Shown: positions 45,489-56,312, counted from the stretch's first letter. The stretch: DNA of 64,000 bases from DASXRU01 sp039933315 (GCA_039933315.1 JBDTOI010000004.1:1-64000); one strand, 5' to 3'. A program made the numbers and translations. The notes: generated by a model from the sequence alone, not told the origin.

Positions 45489-45967
45489 GGGATGGAATTC
45501 AGTCTGTCATTTTGCCAAGTGGCCGGTCAAAGCAGATCCGCGTAGGTATCCGCCGGTAGCTTACGTTTATCTCCTTCTGACTTCCCTTAACCTGCCATCT
45601 GTCAAATTGGTCGTTGGCGAGCAGCTGAGATGACTTACTAAGAGTTGCTGTGTGCGCCACATTATTGAATATGTGGCCACTTTCAACCTTTTTATAATGC
45701 GATGAAGCTGTTAACTTGTCTTCACAGTCTGCGAAGAACGGCCCAGAAAACACGACACCCGCGAAAGCGCCGACAACGAATGCTGAGTTACTTCTTTAAC
45801 CAGCTTCCTGATTGCCTGTGAAGATGTTCCCCGCTGGTTAGCTCCGCAAAACTCAGATTTCTTTTCTAACCGGTGACGGGTTTCCGGTCGACTTGCGCAC
45901 TTGAAGATAGGAGGCTTGAATAGCTTTGCGAAGTAGCCTCCACCACCCACAACTTGAAGGAGATTGC
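45489..45967. promoter_or_regulatory. Intergenic gap before beta-helix gene 3
   Basis: This 479-base gap holds no convincing gene. A weak hairpin gccacat/atgtggc (45656-45662/45671-45677) followed by ACTTTCAACCTTTTTA may end the rfbF transcript. taaccagc/gctggtta (45797-45804/45833-45840) forms another stem. Near the beta-helix start there is ggaggc...gcctcc (around 45911-45940). A promoter must lie here, but I see no clear pair of hexamers. Confidence 0.4.
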
Positions 45968-46927
45968 ATGTACATGATCCGCGTAACTTTTAGACTTTTC
46001 ACCCTCGCTATGTTCGTTGCGGCTTTCGGCGTAATGGCCCAGGCCCAGGCAACCCGCACCTGGGTATCCGGTGTCGGCGACGACCTTAACCCCTGCAGCC
46101 GTACCGCCCCCTGCAAGACATTCGCCGGCGCCATCTCAAGGACATTTATTAATGGCGAGATCGACGCGCTAGATCCGGGTGGTTTTGGCACCATCACGAT
46201 CACCAAATCAATTACCCTTGACGGCGGCACCGGCTCTGGCTGGGCATCAATTCTTGCCAGCGGCACGAACGGGGTCAACATCAACTTAACTAACGTGAGC
46301 GGCAACGACCCGCAAAAGACAGTGCGCCTGCGCAACCTCTCCATTAACGGCACCGGATCAAGCGGGGCGGTAGGCACAAGGACGGGCATCAACGGTGTCC
46401 GCATTATCCTCGCCACGGGTTCGGTCTTTGTCGAAAACTGTCTCATCACAGACTTCAGCAACCGCGGCATCACCGATGAGCGGACCACCGGTGGGAAGCT
46501 CTTCGTCAGCGATACCACCGTGCGGAACACGACCGCGACCGGCATTGCTATCGCCCCGGCCTCTGGCGCGACCGCAATTTCAGCCACGCTGGATAACGTG
46601 CGCGTTGAGAACTGCCTGTTCGGCGTGGCGGTTGGCAACGGCGGCAAAGCGATGATCAGCAACTCCGTCTTCTCCGGTAACGGTACCGGCGTGGAATCGG
46701 AGGGCCCTTTTGGAGCCTCGCAGTTAACTGTCAATGCCTGCTCGATAAACAATAATACGACGGGCATACTTAATGGCGGTAGCACAACTATCCGGCTCTC
46801 CAATAACGACATCGCCTTGAACGGTACAGCCATCACCGGCGCGACCAACTCCTTTGGGAACAACCGGATCTCGGGTAACACGGCGGTCGGTACTGCGCCG
46901 ACCCTGATTCCAGGTGGTCAGCAGTAG
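45968..46927 (+). CDS. Secreted right-handed beta-helix repeat protein (paralogue 3)
   Basis: 319 residues from the ATG at 45968 (MYMIRVTFRLF), preceded by GAAGGAGATTGC. An in-frame TTG at 45926 would add 14 residues and lacks a ribosome-binding site. The signal peptide ends VMAQAQA, and the mature start has TWVSGVGDDLNPCSRTAPCKTFAGAISRT. It shares the family's DPGGFGTITITKSITLDG and beta-helix coils, but lacks the leader peptide sequence of paralogues 1 and 2. It carries its own terminator and interrupts the CDP-sugar genes, so it looks like an independent insertion. Confidence 0.85.
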   Translation: MYMIRVTFRLFTLAMFVAAFGVMAQAQATRTWVSGVGDDLNPCSRTAPCKTFAGAISRTFINGEIDALDPGGFGTITITKSITLDGGTGSGWASILASGTNGVNINLTNVSGNDPQKTVRLRNLSINGTGSSGAVGTRTGINGVRIILATGSVFVENCLITDFSNRGITDERTTGGKLFVSDTTVRNTTATGIAIAPASGATAISATLDNVRVENCLFGVAVGNGGKAMISNSVFSGNGTGVESEGPFGASQLTVNACSINNNTTGILNGGSTTIRLSNNDIALNGTAITGATNSFGNNRISGNTAVGTAPTLIPGGQQ

Positions 46928-46951
46928 CTTCAACTTGATCGTTTACTCAAT

Positions 46952-46992
46952 CTCCCCTGTCCAACCTTGAAAGGTGGGCAGGGGGTTTTTTT
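46952..46992 (+). terminator. Intrinsic terminator of beta-helix gene 3
   Basis: cccctgtccaacctt pairs with aaggtgggcaggggg with one internal mismatch, closed by a short loop, and is followed by seven T. It separates the beta-helix gene from rfbG. Confidence 0.85.
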
Positions 46993-47051
46993 AATGAGTT
47001 GGAAGATTCGGGGAAAGAAGGATGGCCGGCTGTTTCTCCGGCCTCATGCGG

Positions 47052-47081
47052 TTGACGTCTGCGACAGCGCGCGTCTAGACT
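47052..47081 (+). promoter_or_regulatory. Promoter of the rfbG operon
   Basis: TTGACG (47052-47057) and TAGACT (47076-47081) are separated by 18 bases. The block shares TTGACG, YCTGC and GTCTAGACT with the wzm promoter at 42343. The leader is about 105 bases. Confidence 0.65.
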
Positions 47082-47190
47082 CCTACCGCACTTACTGCAT
47101 GAAATATCTCCGCGCAGGTAACAGGATCTCGACGCTGTTCTGGGAAAGTCACTGCCGGCGCGTTCAAGTTCCAGCGAAAGTTTGCAAGTA

Positions 47191-48179
<989 letters not shown>

Positions 48180-48183
<4 letters not shown>

Positions 48184-49412
48184 GCCCGTCTATTGAATGC
48201 CGATCTTGTGAGCAAGCCGGTTTGCAGATGGTGCTGTCCCTGGGCAGCATGCCGCTGGCAAATGCCTTGATAACCGCCGAGCAGCTGGATCAACCGGAAT
48301 CGACTTACCCGCTCGAACTGGCGTTCTGTCCCAACTGCAGTCTGGTCCAAATCACCGAGACGGTGCCGCCGGAAGAATTATTTCGCGACTATCTCTATTT
48401 CTCTTCGTTCTCTGACACGATGCTGCAGCACGCGCAGGCGATCGTCGAGCGCGTGCTCGAGTCGCAGCTGGTGGGTCCGAACAGTCTGGCGGTAGAGATT
48501 GCCAGCAATGATGGCTACCTGTTGCAGTATTACAAGCAGGCCAATATTCCCGTGCTCGGCATTGAGCCGGCCATCAATATCGCGCGCGTGGCCCAGGATG
48601 AGCGCGGCATTCGCACGGTCACGGACTTCTTTGGCGCCGAGACAGCTGGCGGCCTGGTGGAACAGGGTGAACGTGCAGATGTGATTCACGCCAACAACGT
48701 GTTGGCCCACGTAGCCGACCTGAACGGTTTTGTTCGCGGCCTGCGCTTGCTGTTAAAGCCTGGCGGCGTCGCCATCATCGAAGTTCCTTATGTTAAGGAC
48801 CTGATCGATCACTGCGAGTTCGACACGATCTATCACGAGCACCTGTGTTACTTCTCGCTGACAGCGCTGAACCAACTGTTCGAACGCCATGGTCTGGCAA
48901 TCCAGGACGTCGAGCGGCTTAGTATTCACGGCGGCTCCCTGCGCATTTTCGCGGCCATAGACCGAGGCGCCACAAAAGCTTTAGCTGTAACTCAACTACT
49001 GGACGAAGAAGCGCGTTGGGGAGTCAACCGGCTTGATTTCTATCAGGGTTTCGCGCGGCGCGTCGCGGAATTGAAAACGTCGTTGAGAAACTTTGTGTTC
49101 GATCTGAAGGGGCAAGGGCGGCGGCTGGCGGCATACGGCGCGGCGGCGAAAGGCAGTACGCTTTTGAATTACTTCGAGATCGACAGGTCAGCTCTGGATT
49201 TCGTGGTTGATCGCAGCACTCACAAGCAGGGACGATATATGCCCGGAGTGCGCTTGCCGATTTGTCCGCCGGCAAGACTACTCGAAGAGATGCCCTCGCA
49301 CGTATTGCTGCTGACGTGGAATTTTGCGGCTGAGATTCTTGAGCAACAGGCCGAGTACCGGAGGCGGGGCGGCCGCTTTATCATCCCCATACCGGAATTG
49401 GAAGTGGTGTAA
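48180..49412 (+). CDS. Sugar C-methyltransferase (TylCIII/NovU-like)
   Basis: 410 residues with the three-part layout of keto-sugar C-methyltransferases. It has an N-terminal zinc-binding segment (CRSC...CPNC, about 8-55), a class I SAM domain ([14 protein letters not shown] near 105), and a C-terminal Rossmann-like part with [15 protein letters not shown] near 320. The catalytic region YHEHLCYFS is intact. It overlaps rfbG by four bases, so it most probably methylates a carbon of the CDP-4-keto sugar, giving a branched-chain sugar of the yersiniose type. The exact carbon is not predictable. Confidence 0.87.
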
Positions 49413-49424
49413 AACCAAATACAG

Positions 49425-50057
49425 ATGGACCCGATTAGCAAAGCACTGGGACAGCACTACGCGGAAAAGTTTTCCCTACACGGCCCATCGTCGGCGGGAG
49501 TGGACTGGGGTGCGGACGAGAGCAAGATGTTGCTCCGCTACGACAAAATGCTGGCCGTGGCGGATTGGGTGGCCGGCAATAGGCCTTCGCTGCTGGATGT
49601 CGGTTGTGGGTATGGTGGATTGCAGCGTTATGCAACCAGCAAAAACATCGATCTGAACTACACCGGGATCGATGTCGCCGGCAACATGATCGAGTGGGCC
49701 AAAGAGAACCAGGAGACGGGAAACTTCATTCAAGGCGACATACTTGGATATGAATTCGGGCGCCAGTTTGATTACGTTGTATGCAACGGCGTTCTGACTC
49801 AGAAATTGGAAACCCCCGGCTTGGAGATGGATGAGTTTGCCGCGCAGCTAATCCGCCGAATGGTTTCGCTTTGTACTATCGGCATAGCTTTCAATGTCAT
49901 GACGACGAAAGTAAATTACTATTCCAACAATCTCTATTACCGTAATCCGGCCGAGTTGTTCTCCTGGTGCTTGAGCGAAATTACCCCGCACATAAAACTG
50001 GATCATTCTTATCCGTTGTATGAATACACAATCTACCTGTATCGCAACCCGGTGTGA
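49425..50057 (+). CDS. Class I SAM-dependent methyltransferase
   Basis: 210 residues, a stand-alone methyltransferase domain with motif I LLDVGCGYGGLQRY near 60, GIDVAGNMIEWA (strand 2) and GDILGYEF. The DYVVCNGVLTQKLETPG segment takes the place of motif IV. Probably methylates a sugar hydroxyl or a lipid-linked glycan. It follows the C-methyltransferase by 12 bases. Confidence 0.82.
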   Translation: MDPISKALGQHYAEKFSLHGPSSAGVDWGADESKMLLRYDKMLAVADWVAGNRPSLLDVGCGYGGLQRYATSKNIDLNYTGIDVAGNMIEWAKENQETGNFIQGDILGYEFGRQFDYVVCNGVLTQKLETPGLEMDEFAAQLIRRMVSLCTIGIAFNVMTTKVNYYSNNLYYRNPAELFSWCLSEITPHIKLDHSYPLYEYTIYLYRNPV

Positions 50058-50091
50058 GCACTACGAGAGCGGAAACAGGTAAGGGCGCTTC

Positions 50092-50742
50092 ATGAAGAAA
50101 CTAATCATTTATGGCACGGGGCTGGTCGCAGAAGTGGCAGAGTTCTACTTCAAGACCGACACCGATTATCAGATTAGTGCTTTTACAAATGCGGCCGAGT
50201 TTCTTACTCAGGAACAGTTCAATGGGAAACCGCTGGTGGCTTTCGAGAACCTTGAAAGTACTTATTCACCGGACGAGTACGATATCTTCATTGCCCTGGG
50301 GTACAACAAAACTAACCAGATTAGACAGGCCCGCTACAATGAGGCCAAAGGAAAAGGCTACACCTGCGCCACTTACATCAGCCCGCGCGCAGCCTATTAC
50401 GACACACCTGTCGGGGATAATTGTTTCATCCTCGAGCACAACGTCATTCAGCCGTTTGTTCACATCGGTAACAACGTCATACTCTGGTCGGGTAATCACA
50501 TCGGCCACCATTCCATCATCAGGGATCATTGTTTCATCAGTTCGCATGTGGTGGTCTCCGGTAACTGCGATATCGGCGAGAACTGTTTTCTCGGCGTCAA
50601 CGCCACGCTCAGAGACAATATTAAGTTGGACCGCTTTGTCGTGGTCGGCTCGGGCGCCATTGTGATGAAAGACTGTCCCGAGCGCACTCTGGTCAAACCG
50701 GCACGGTCAACCCAGGAAATTGTGGATCGCGACCTCATCTAA
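50092..50742 (+). CDS. NeuD-like sugar acyltransferase
   Basis: 216 residues. A Rossmann-like N-terminal segment (LIIYGTGLVAEVAEFYF) resembles the PglD/NeuD acyl-binding domain. From about 100, hexapeptide coils (VGDNCFILEHNVIQPFVHIGNNV, IGHHSIIRDHCFISSHVVV, IGENCFLGVNATL) lead to the closing helix. The histidine in GHHS is in the position of the catalytic base. It probably acetylates an amino sugar. Confidence 0.83.
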   Translation: MKKLIIYGTGLVAEVAEFYFKTDTDYQISAFTNAAEFLTQEQFNGKPLVAFENLESTYSPDEYDIFIALGYNKTNQIRQARYNEAKGKGYTCATYISPRAAYYDTPVGDNCFILEHNVIQPFVHIGNNVILWSGNHIGHHSIIRDHCFISSHVVVSGNCDIGENCFLGVNATLRDNIKLDRFVVVGSGAIVMKDCPERTLVKPARSTQEIVDRDLI

Positions 50743-50751
50743 CACACTCGC

Positions 50752-51696
50752 ATGATCCCAACCAAGATTCAGTGGCAAAAGAAGGGCCTGATCTATTGCC
50801 CCGACGGTATGGGCTACTTTAAGACACACGGCGCCCGACCTATTCCTTATCGCCTGAATGAAGACACCTTGAGATTGTTCTTTTCTTCTCGCGATGCTGA
50901 CGACCGGATGCTGCCCACGTATATCGATCTGGACATTCGCGACCCGGCACGAATAATAAAAAAATGCGATGAACCACTGGTGGGGCTGGGCAAGCCCGGG
51001 ACTTTCGATGATTCCGGAGTAACCCTGGGCAGCGTGGTTGAGTTCAAAGATAAACTGCTCTTTTATTACACCGGCTGGAAAAGAAGGCGAGTGGTGAGCT
51101 TTGAGCTTTCCATCGGCATCCTCGTATGGGACAAGGAGAGCGACAGCTTCACGCGGCTCTTTCCAGGCCCGGTCCTCGCCCAGGACAAGGACCATCCCTT
51201 GCTGGTCGCCGGGCCTTTCGTGATGGTCGAGAACGACCGGCTCAAAATGTGGTACTGCTCCGGTACTGACTGGAGATTCCCGGACGGTAATCCAGAACCG
51301 ATCTACACAGTTTTTTACGCCGAATCTGACGATGGAATAAACTGGGTGCCACATAACCAGCCGCTCATTGAATACAAGTTCGATGGTGAAGTTATTTCTG
51401 CGCCGTGGGTGCTGAAGGTGAAAGATAAATATTTAATGTGGTATTCGACGCGCGGCCATGAGACGAAGCCGGCAAAGAACTACACCATCGGTTTTGCCGG
51501 GTCTGAGGATGGGATTTCGTGGCAAAGGTTTGATGAACAGGCCGGCATATCCAGATCTGAAACCGGTTGGGACTCGGAAATGATCTGCTACCCGGCGTTT
51601 TATCCTTACCAGGATAAAGTCTATATGTTCTATTCCGGCAATGGTGTGGGCCGGGGCGGTGTCGGCTATGCCGTGGCGGATAATTTCCTGAGTTAA
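50752..51696 (+). CDS. Five-bladed beta-propeller protein, glycoside hydrolase 43/32-like
   Basis: 314 residues, soluble and without a signal peptide. It has repeated blade motifs: IPYRLNEDTLRLFFSSRD, GVTLGSVVEFKDKLLFYYTGW, LKMWYCSGTDW, KDKYLMWYSTRG and KVYMFYSGNG. This is the pattern of GH43/GH32-like propellers. In polysaccharide loci such proteins are usually uncharacterised and may act on nucleotide sugars or glycans in the cytoplasm. The catalytic acidic triad cannot be assigned with certainty. The end of the gene is eight bases from the WbqC gene. Confidence 0.7.
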   Translation: MIPTKIQWQKKGLIYCPDGMGYFKTHGARPIPYRLNEDTLRLFFSSRDADDRMLPTYIDLDIRDPARIIKKCDEPLVGLGKPGTFDDSGVTLGSVVEFKDKLLFYYTGWKRRRVVSFELSIGILVWDKESDSFTRLFPGPVLAQDKDHPLLVAGPFVMVENDRLKMWYCSGTDWRFPDGNPEPIYTVFYAESDDGINWVPHNQPLIEYKFDGEVISAPWVLKVKDKYLMWYSTRGHETKPAKNYTIGFAGSEDGISWQRFDEQAGISRSETGWDSEMICYPAFYPYQDKVYMFYSGNGVGRGGVGYAVADNFLS

Positions 51697-51704
51697 ATTA
51701 TTAG

Positions 51705-52424
51705 ATGGCGCGGACACTGGTAGTTTCCCAGCCTATGTTTTTACCGTGGGTCGGCTTGTTCGAACAGGCGCGCCTGGCAGATGTTTTTATTCACTACGAT
51801 GACGTGCAGTTACCGCAGGGCAGGAGTTTCATGTCCCGCGTGCAGTTAAGATCCGCCAACGGCGTTTCCTGGTTAACTGTCCCCATCGATCACAACAAGT
51901 CAGGCAAACTGCTCAATGAAGTGGTGCTGGTTAATCCGGCGGAGTGGCGTGACAAACACCTGCGAACTATTCGCCATGCATATGCGAAAAGACCCCACTT
52001 TGATCAGATGTTTGCGCTGGCCGAAAAAATATACAGCCAGCCGGCTGATCATTTGGCAGAGTTTAATATCATCGCCTTTGAACAGATCGCGCAGTGGCTG
52101 GGTCTCCAGTCCGGGTTTATGCGGTCCTCGGCGATGGGCATTGAGGGAGCGAGCTCCGAGCGGCTGGTCGCTTTATGTGGGGCGGTAAACTGCGACGTCT
52201 ACGTTACCGGTCATGGCGCGCTAAAGTACTTGAATCATCAGCTGTTCGAGGACAAGGGCATTTCCGTTCGCTACATGGATTACATAAAAACGCCTTACGA
52301 ACAGGGACATGGCGAGTTTACGCCCTATGTCTCCATTCTTGATGCGATAGCCAACTGTGGCGAGCGCACACGCGATCTGCTGTGTTCGGACGCGGTCTAT
52401 TGGAGGGATTTTAATGTCGGGTGA
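51705..52424 (+). CDS. WbqC-family protein
   Basis: 239 residues. It matches the WbqC family by QPMFLPWVGLFEQARLADVFIHYDDVQ split over its first 40 residues, RSFMSRVQLRS, LTVPI, and the C-terminal region with DYIKTPYEQGHGEFTPYVSILD. WbqC proteins occur in many O-antigen clusters; their reaction is not established to my knowledge. It overlaps the next gene by 11 bases, so it is probably coupled to the hydroxylase-like protein. Confidence 0.8.
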   Translation: MARTLVVSQPMFLPWVGLFEQARLADVFIHYDDVQLPQGRSFMSRVQLRSANGVSWLTVPIDHNKSGKLLNEVVLVNPAEWRDKHLRTIRHAYAKRPHFDQMFALAEKIYSQPADHLAEFNIIAFEQIAQWLGLQSGFMRSSAMGIEGASSERLVALCGAVNCDVYVTGHGALKYLNHQLFEDKGISVRYMDYIKTPYEQGHGEFTPYVSILDAIANCGERTRDLLCSDAVYWRDFNVG

Positions 52425-53166
52425 GAACGAAACGTTTGCTGCGGCCCGGGAGCAGAACATAGAGAGCCTGGGCGCCGATAGCGATTTAAGAAGTCTTTCG
52501 CGAAACTGGCAGGTAGAAGCCGCCAGGCACAATTACATCTACAATTTTTCCTGGTTGGGACGTCCAATTATTCAGTTGCCGCAGGATGTCTTTGCCATGC
52601 AGGAATTAATCTGGTCTATTCAACCTGATCTTATTATCGAAACCGGTATTGCCCATGGAGGTTCGCTAATCTTCTCGGCCTCGATGCTGGAACTAAACGC
52701 CGTGTGCGGGGGCCCGGCTGATGCCGCAGTGCTGGGGATAGACATCGACATTCGCGCCCACAACCGCGAGGCGATTGAAGCGCACCCGATGTTCAAGCGC
52801 ATCTCGATGATTCAGGGCTCGAGCATCGCGCCTGAGATCATTGAACAGGTCAAGACCAGGGCAGCGGGCAAGCAGCGGGTGATCGTTTGCCTGGATAGCA
52901 ATCACACGCACGACCACGTGCTTGCGGAATTGAAAGCCTACGCGCCGCTCACCTCGGTGGGCAGCTACTGCGTGGTCTTCGACACGGCCATCGAGGAAGT
53001 GCCTGCCGGGATGTCCGCTGATCGTCCCTGGGGGCCAGACAACAACCCGAAGACTGCGGTTTGGGAATTCCTCAAGACCACTGATCGTTTTGAGATAGAT
53101 CAAGGTATTTCCAACAAGCTTTTGATTACCGTTGCTCCTGACGGCTATCTCAAATGCATTAAGTAA
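52414..53166 (+). CDS. Cephalosporin hydroxylase (CmcI)-family methyltransferase-like protein
   Basis: 250 residues from the ATG at 52414, preceded by GGAGGGATTTTA. A longer frame from 52357 would start inside the WbqC gene in another frame and is rejected. The fold is Rossmann-like: IIETGIAHGGSLIFSASML (SAM-binding loop), LGIDIDIR near 105, and VIVCLDSNHTHDHVLAEL near 155. CmcI-type proteins are SAM-dependent despite the hydroxylase name and often methylate sugars in rhamnosyl O-methyltransferase groups. It likely modifies a sugar of this glycan. Confidence 0.8.
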   Translation: MSGENETFAAAREQNIESLGADSDLRSLSRNWQVEAARHNYIYNFSWLGRPIIQLPQDVFAMQELIWSIQPDLIIETGIAHGGSLIFSASMLELNAVCGGPADAAVLGIDIDIRAHNREAIEAHPMFKRISMIQGSSIAPEIIEQVKTRAAGKQRVIVCLDSNHTHDHVLAELKAYAPLTSVGSYCVVFDTAIEEVPAGMSADRPWGPDNNPKTAVWEFLKTTDRFEIDQGISNKLLITVAPDGYLKCIK

Positions 53167-53232
53167 TAAATGAGGGGGCGTTTTACTGGTATCAGGCAGG
53201 TTCGCCACCTGCCCGGAGCGGAGCTTGTTTAG

Positions 53233-54207
53233 ATGAATCCAGATTGTCAGTTGTGTGGCTCGTCGTCTTTCTCTCGAATCGTCCACGTCCCCTCCGCCAA
53301 CTTTTCTTCCAACATTCAAGAGTACGAGATACTGCAATGCGCGAACTGCGGACTGTCAACCATGCACCCCTTCCCCACGTTCAGCGATATCGAAGAGCTT
53401 TATATCAAGGAGGGCGTTTTTTCGGTTCAGCGGCCAAATCCTTATCAGCGTGCTCTGTCTTTCCGCGTTCTCGAACCTCTGTATCAGAAATACGGTACTG
53501 ACTTGCGCTTCATCGCCAGGCAATGCTCGAAGTTGGCGCCCAGGGGGGAAAAGGTGTTGGATATCGGTTGCAGCATCGGCCGTCTGCTCAATGCTTTTCG
53601 CCTGGTAGATCCCGAAATAGAACTGTCCTGCTTAACTGGCATTGACATAGACCCCAGCGCGAGTCCCAACGCCATCCCTTACCTCAAAGACAGGATCATC
53701 ATAGGCGATTTCCTGCAACACGAGTTCGAGCACAAGTTTGATGTCGTCACTATGCGTTTTGTCATAGAGCACCTGCTTGACTTCAAGGCTTACCTGGCGA
53801 AGGCAATTCACATTTTGAACCCGGAAGGCATACTGTTTATTTCCAGCCCGGACATTGGTTCAGCCCAGGCCACATTGCTGCAGGACAAGTGGAAGCTCAT
53901 CAACGACCCGGCACAAAAGACCGGACACTTGCGTTGGTTCAACCGCAAGTCGATCGAGTTTCTGGCGCGAAAGTATGGGCTCCGAATAGAGCGCTGTATC
54001 AACCGCGGGGAAATGATCTATCATCTGCCCGTTCCGGTGCAGAACGTGCTGCGAAAAGTTCTCGGCACAGAGCCCGAGAGCGGGCGATTCATTAAGCATT
54101 ATGCGCCCCGCATAATAAACGCCACGCTTTTTGACGGAGTGTTAGCACAGGCATTGAGTTATGGCGACGGTATTTACGCATTCATGAGAAAACCCGCGGA
54201 AGATTAA
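53233..54207 (+). CDS. SAM-dependent methyltransferase with N-terminal zinc-ribbon
   Basis: 324 residues. CQLC...CANC at about 5-38 form a zinc ribbon, followed by a class I domain with VLDIGCSIGRLLNAF near 112, GIDIDPSASP, and FVIEHLLDFKAYL. The end of the protein (about 250-310) has membrane-near hydrophobic segments. It belongs to the same general type as the protein at 15182-16093. Confidence 0.82.
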   Translation: MNPDCQLCGSSSFSRIVHVPSANFSSNIQEYEILQCANCGLSTMHPFPTFSDIEELYIKEGVFSVQRPNPYQRALSFRVLEPLYQKYGTDLRFIARQCSKLAPRGEKVLDIGCSIGRLLNAFRLVDPEIELSCLTGIDIDPSASPNAIPYLKDRIIIGDFLQHEFEHKFDVVTMRFVIEHLLDFKAYLAKAIHILNPEGILFISSPDIGSAQATLLQDKWKLINDPAQKTGHLRWFNRKSIEFLARKYGLRIERCINRGEMIYHLPVPVQNVLRKVLGTEPESGRFIKHYAPRIINATLFDGVLAQALSYGDGIYAFMRKPAED

Positions 54208-54224
54208 GAATTGTTAAGAGGTTT

Positions 54225-55052
54225 ATGCCGGATCCATTTAGATTCTACGGGGTGCGAGAGGCGAGCGATGCGACCTCCGAAACCGACAGGAGTGTTGAAG
54301 AGATTCGAATCTCGGGCTACACCGTTGTGGCCGGCGTGCTATCAGAGTCTGAGATGGAAATCATTCGCAGAAAACTCGACGAAATATACGAAGTGCAAGT
54401 AAAGGAAATCGGTGGTGAAGGGCGGCTCGGTGAGATCAATGACGTTAATGTCGTGAGGTTGTTGTTGGCCTACGACGACTATTTTCTGGAGGCGGCCACT
54501 AACCCCACTGTACTCGCAATAGTCGAACGTTTGTTAGGTGATTACTACATCCTTATGCAGCAAAACGGCATCATCAATCTTCCGGGCCTGGAAAATTATC
54601 AGACGTCATGGCATCGAGATTTGAGTTATCAACATTTCGTGAGCACCAGACCGCTCGCTGTCAGCGCGCTTTTCTGCATTGATGATTTTTCTGAAGAGTC
54701 GGGCGGCACTCATGTGCTGCCCGCTTCGCACAAAATCGAAACCTTTCCTTCTCAGGGATTTCTGGAGAAGAATCAACGAGGCATTATCGCCACGGCGGGG
54801 TCGGTTCTGGTATTCGACTCCATGCTCTATCACCGGGGGGAACATAATCGCTCAACCTTCACCCGGCGCGCGCTGAATCACGTTTACACGCTGCCTTTTG
54901 TGAAACAACAAATCAGCATACCGGAGGCCCTGCAAGGCAAGTTTAGGGACGAAGGTTTTCTCAGTAAGTTCCTGGGATACGAAAGTGAGTCGGGGAAAAA
55001 TGTAGCGCAATGGCGGGCGGCAAAAATTGAACGAACGCGCGATTCGGTTTAA
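54225..55052 (+). CDS. Phytanoyl-CoA dioxygenase (PhyH)-family iron oxygenase
   Basis: A 275-residue Fe(II)/2-oxoglutarate-type oxygenase. The metal-binding HxD...H triad appears as WHRDLS near 127 and YHRGEHNRS near 205. The conserved RALNHVYT near 222 supplies the arginine for 2-oxoglutarate. In sugar clusters such proteins hydroxylate carbon atoms of substrates. It follows the methyltransferase by 17 bases and lies in the same operon as WbqC and CmcI-like genes. Confidence 0.85.
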   Translation: MPDPFRFYGVREASDATSETDRSVEEIRISGYTVVAGVLSESEMEIIRRKLDEIYEVQVKEIGGEGRLGEINDVNVVRLLLAYDDYFLEAATNPTVLAIVERLLGDYYILMQQNGIINLPGLENYQTSWHRDLSYQHFVSTRPLAVSALFCIDDFSEESGGTHVLPASHKIETFPSQGFLEKNQRGIIATAGSVLVFDSMLYHRGEHNRSTFTRRALNHVYTLPFVKQQISIPEALQGKFRDEGFLSKFLGYESESGKNVAQWRAAKIERTRDSV

Positions 55053-55154
55053 ATGCTCGCCAACGCCGATTTGGAGATAAGGTAATTGCTATTCACGGTC
55101 GCGCGCGCAGACTATCGTCGCTCATTCAAAGATAAAGCTACTTGAAATGTTATT

Positions 55155-56312
55155 ATGGAAAGAATCCCAGTTGCCGGGCCTTCAATCACCCAGAAGGAGA
55201 TAGACTACGTCACCGACGCTGTGACCAACGCGTGGTATGGCAACGCCAATGTCTATCACGACCGCTTTGAGAAAGCGTTTGCCGAGTACCTCGGGGCGCG
55301 CCATGCAATGGCGCTTCCCTCCTGCACTTCGGCCATTCACCTGGCCCTGTTGGCGCTCGGCATTGGCCCGGGCGATGAGGTAATTGTGCCGGACGCGACG
55401 TGGATCGCTTCAGCCGCGCCTATCACGTACGTCGGCGCAACCCCGGTCTTCGCCGATATCGACGAGCGAACCTGGTGTCTGTCGCCGGAGTCTTTCGAGG
55501 CTTGTATCACGCCGGCCACCAAGGCAGTGATCAGCGTCGCCCTCTACGGCAATATGCCGGACATGGATGCCATCAAAGAAGTGGCGCGCCGGCACAATAT
55601 TGCCATCGTCGAGGACGCCGCCGAAGCGATCGGGTCCGAGTACAAAGGTCGAAAGGCTGGAAGTTTCGGAGATGCCAGCGTCTTCAGTTTTCACGGCTCC
55701 AAGACGCTGACGACGGGCGAGGGCGGCATGCTGCTGACCGATGACGCCGGACTGTTCGAACGCGCGCAGGTTCTACGGGACCATGGCCGCAAGCCCGGCG
55801 ATAAAATGTTTTTCAACCATGAGGTCGCTTACAAGTACAAGATGAGCAGCATGCAGGCGGCGCTGGGCCTGGCTCAGCTCGAACGCATAGAAGAGTTGCT
55901 GGAGCTGAAGCGGCGAATCTTCAAGTGGTACGAGGAAGCGTTGCAAGGCGTGGACGGCATCACCTTGAATTATTGCGCGCCGGACACGGATGTCGTTTTC
56001 TGGATGGTGACCATCGTGCTCGATCCAAAGTTCAACTTGTCGAAAGAGCGCCTGATGGAGATGATGAACGAGCACAACATCGACTGCCGGCCATTTTTCC
56101 ATCCCTTGAGCTCGATTCCGGCCTACCGCGACACGGACCAGGCGCGGCAGGCGCGCGCGCGAAATGAGGTTAGTTACCGCATTACTCCATACGGTCTGAA
56201 CCTTCCCTCGGCGCTGAATCTGACGAAAGCAAAGATTGGCGTTGTTTGTGCCGCACTTGAGGAAATCTTACAAGGCAGTGCAATTGGCGCTCGTCGCGCC
56301 GAAATGCCATAA
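55155..56312 (+). CDS. DegT/DnrJ-family aminotransferase, GDP-perosamine synthase-like
   Basis: 385 residues. PLP chemistry: [46 protein letters not shown] and the lysine in FSFHGSKTLTTGEGGM. The C-terminal NIDCRPFFHPLSSIP block resembles V. cholerae RfbE (GDP-perosamine synthase), which aminates GDP-4-keto-6-deoxymannose. A gmd gene lies at 59.9 kb, so the pathway could be complete. A 4-amino sugar from another nucleotide is the alternative. The lead-in is a 100-base gap. Confidence 0.82.
   Translation: MERIPVAGPSITQKEIDYVTDAVTNAWYGNANVYHDRFEKAFAEYLGARHAMALPSCTSAIHLALLALGIGPGDEVIVPDATWIASAAPITYVGATPVFADIDERTWCLSPESFEACITPATKAVISVALYGNMPDMDAIKEVARRHNIAIVEDAAEAIGSEYKGRKAGSFGDASVFSFHGSKTLTTGEGGMLLTDDAGLFERAQVLRDHGRKPGDKMFFNHEVAYKYKMSSMQAALGLAQLERIEELLELKRRIFKWYEEALQGVDGITLNYCAPDTDVVFWMVTIVLDPKFNLSKERLMEMMNEHNIDCRPFFHPLSSIPAYRDTDQARQARARNEVSYRITPYGLNLPSALNLTKAKIGVVCAALEEILQGSAIGARRAEMP

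Noticed and set aside
45853..46881. 342-codon minus-strand frame opposite beta-helix gene 3
   Set aside because: It is a shadow of the G/C-rich third positions in the beta-helix gene. The same antisense phenomenon appears opposite the other two paralogues.
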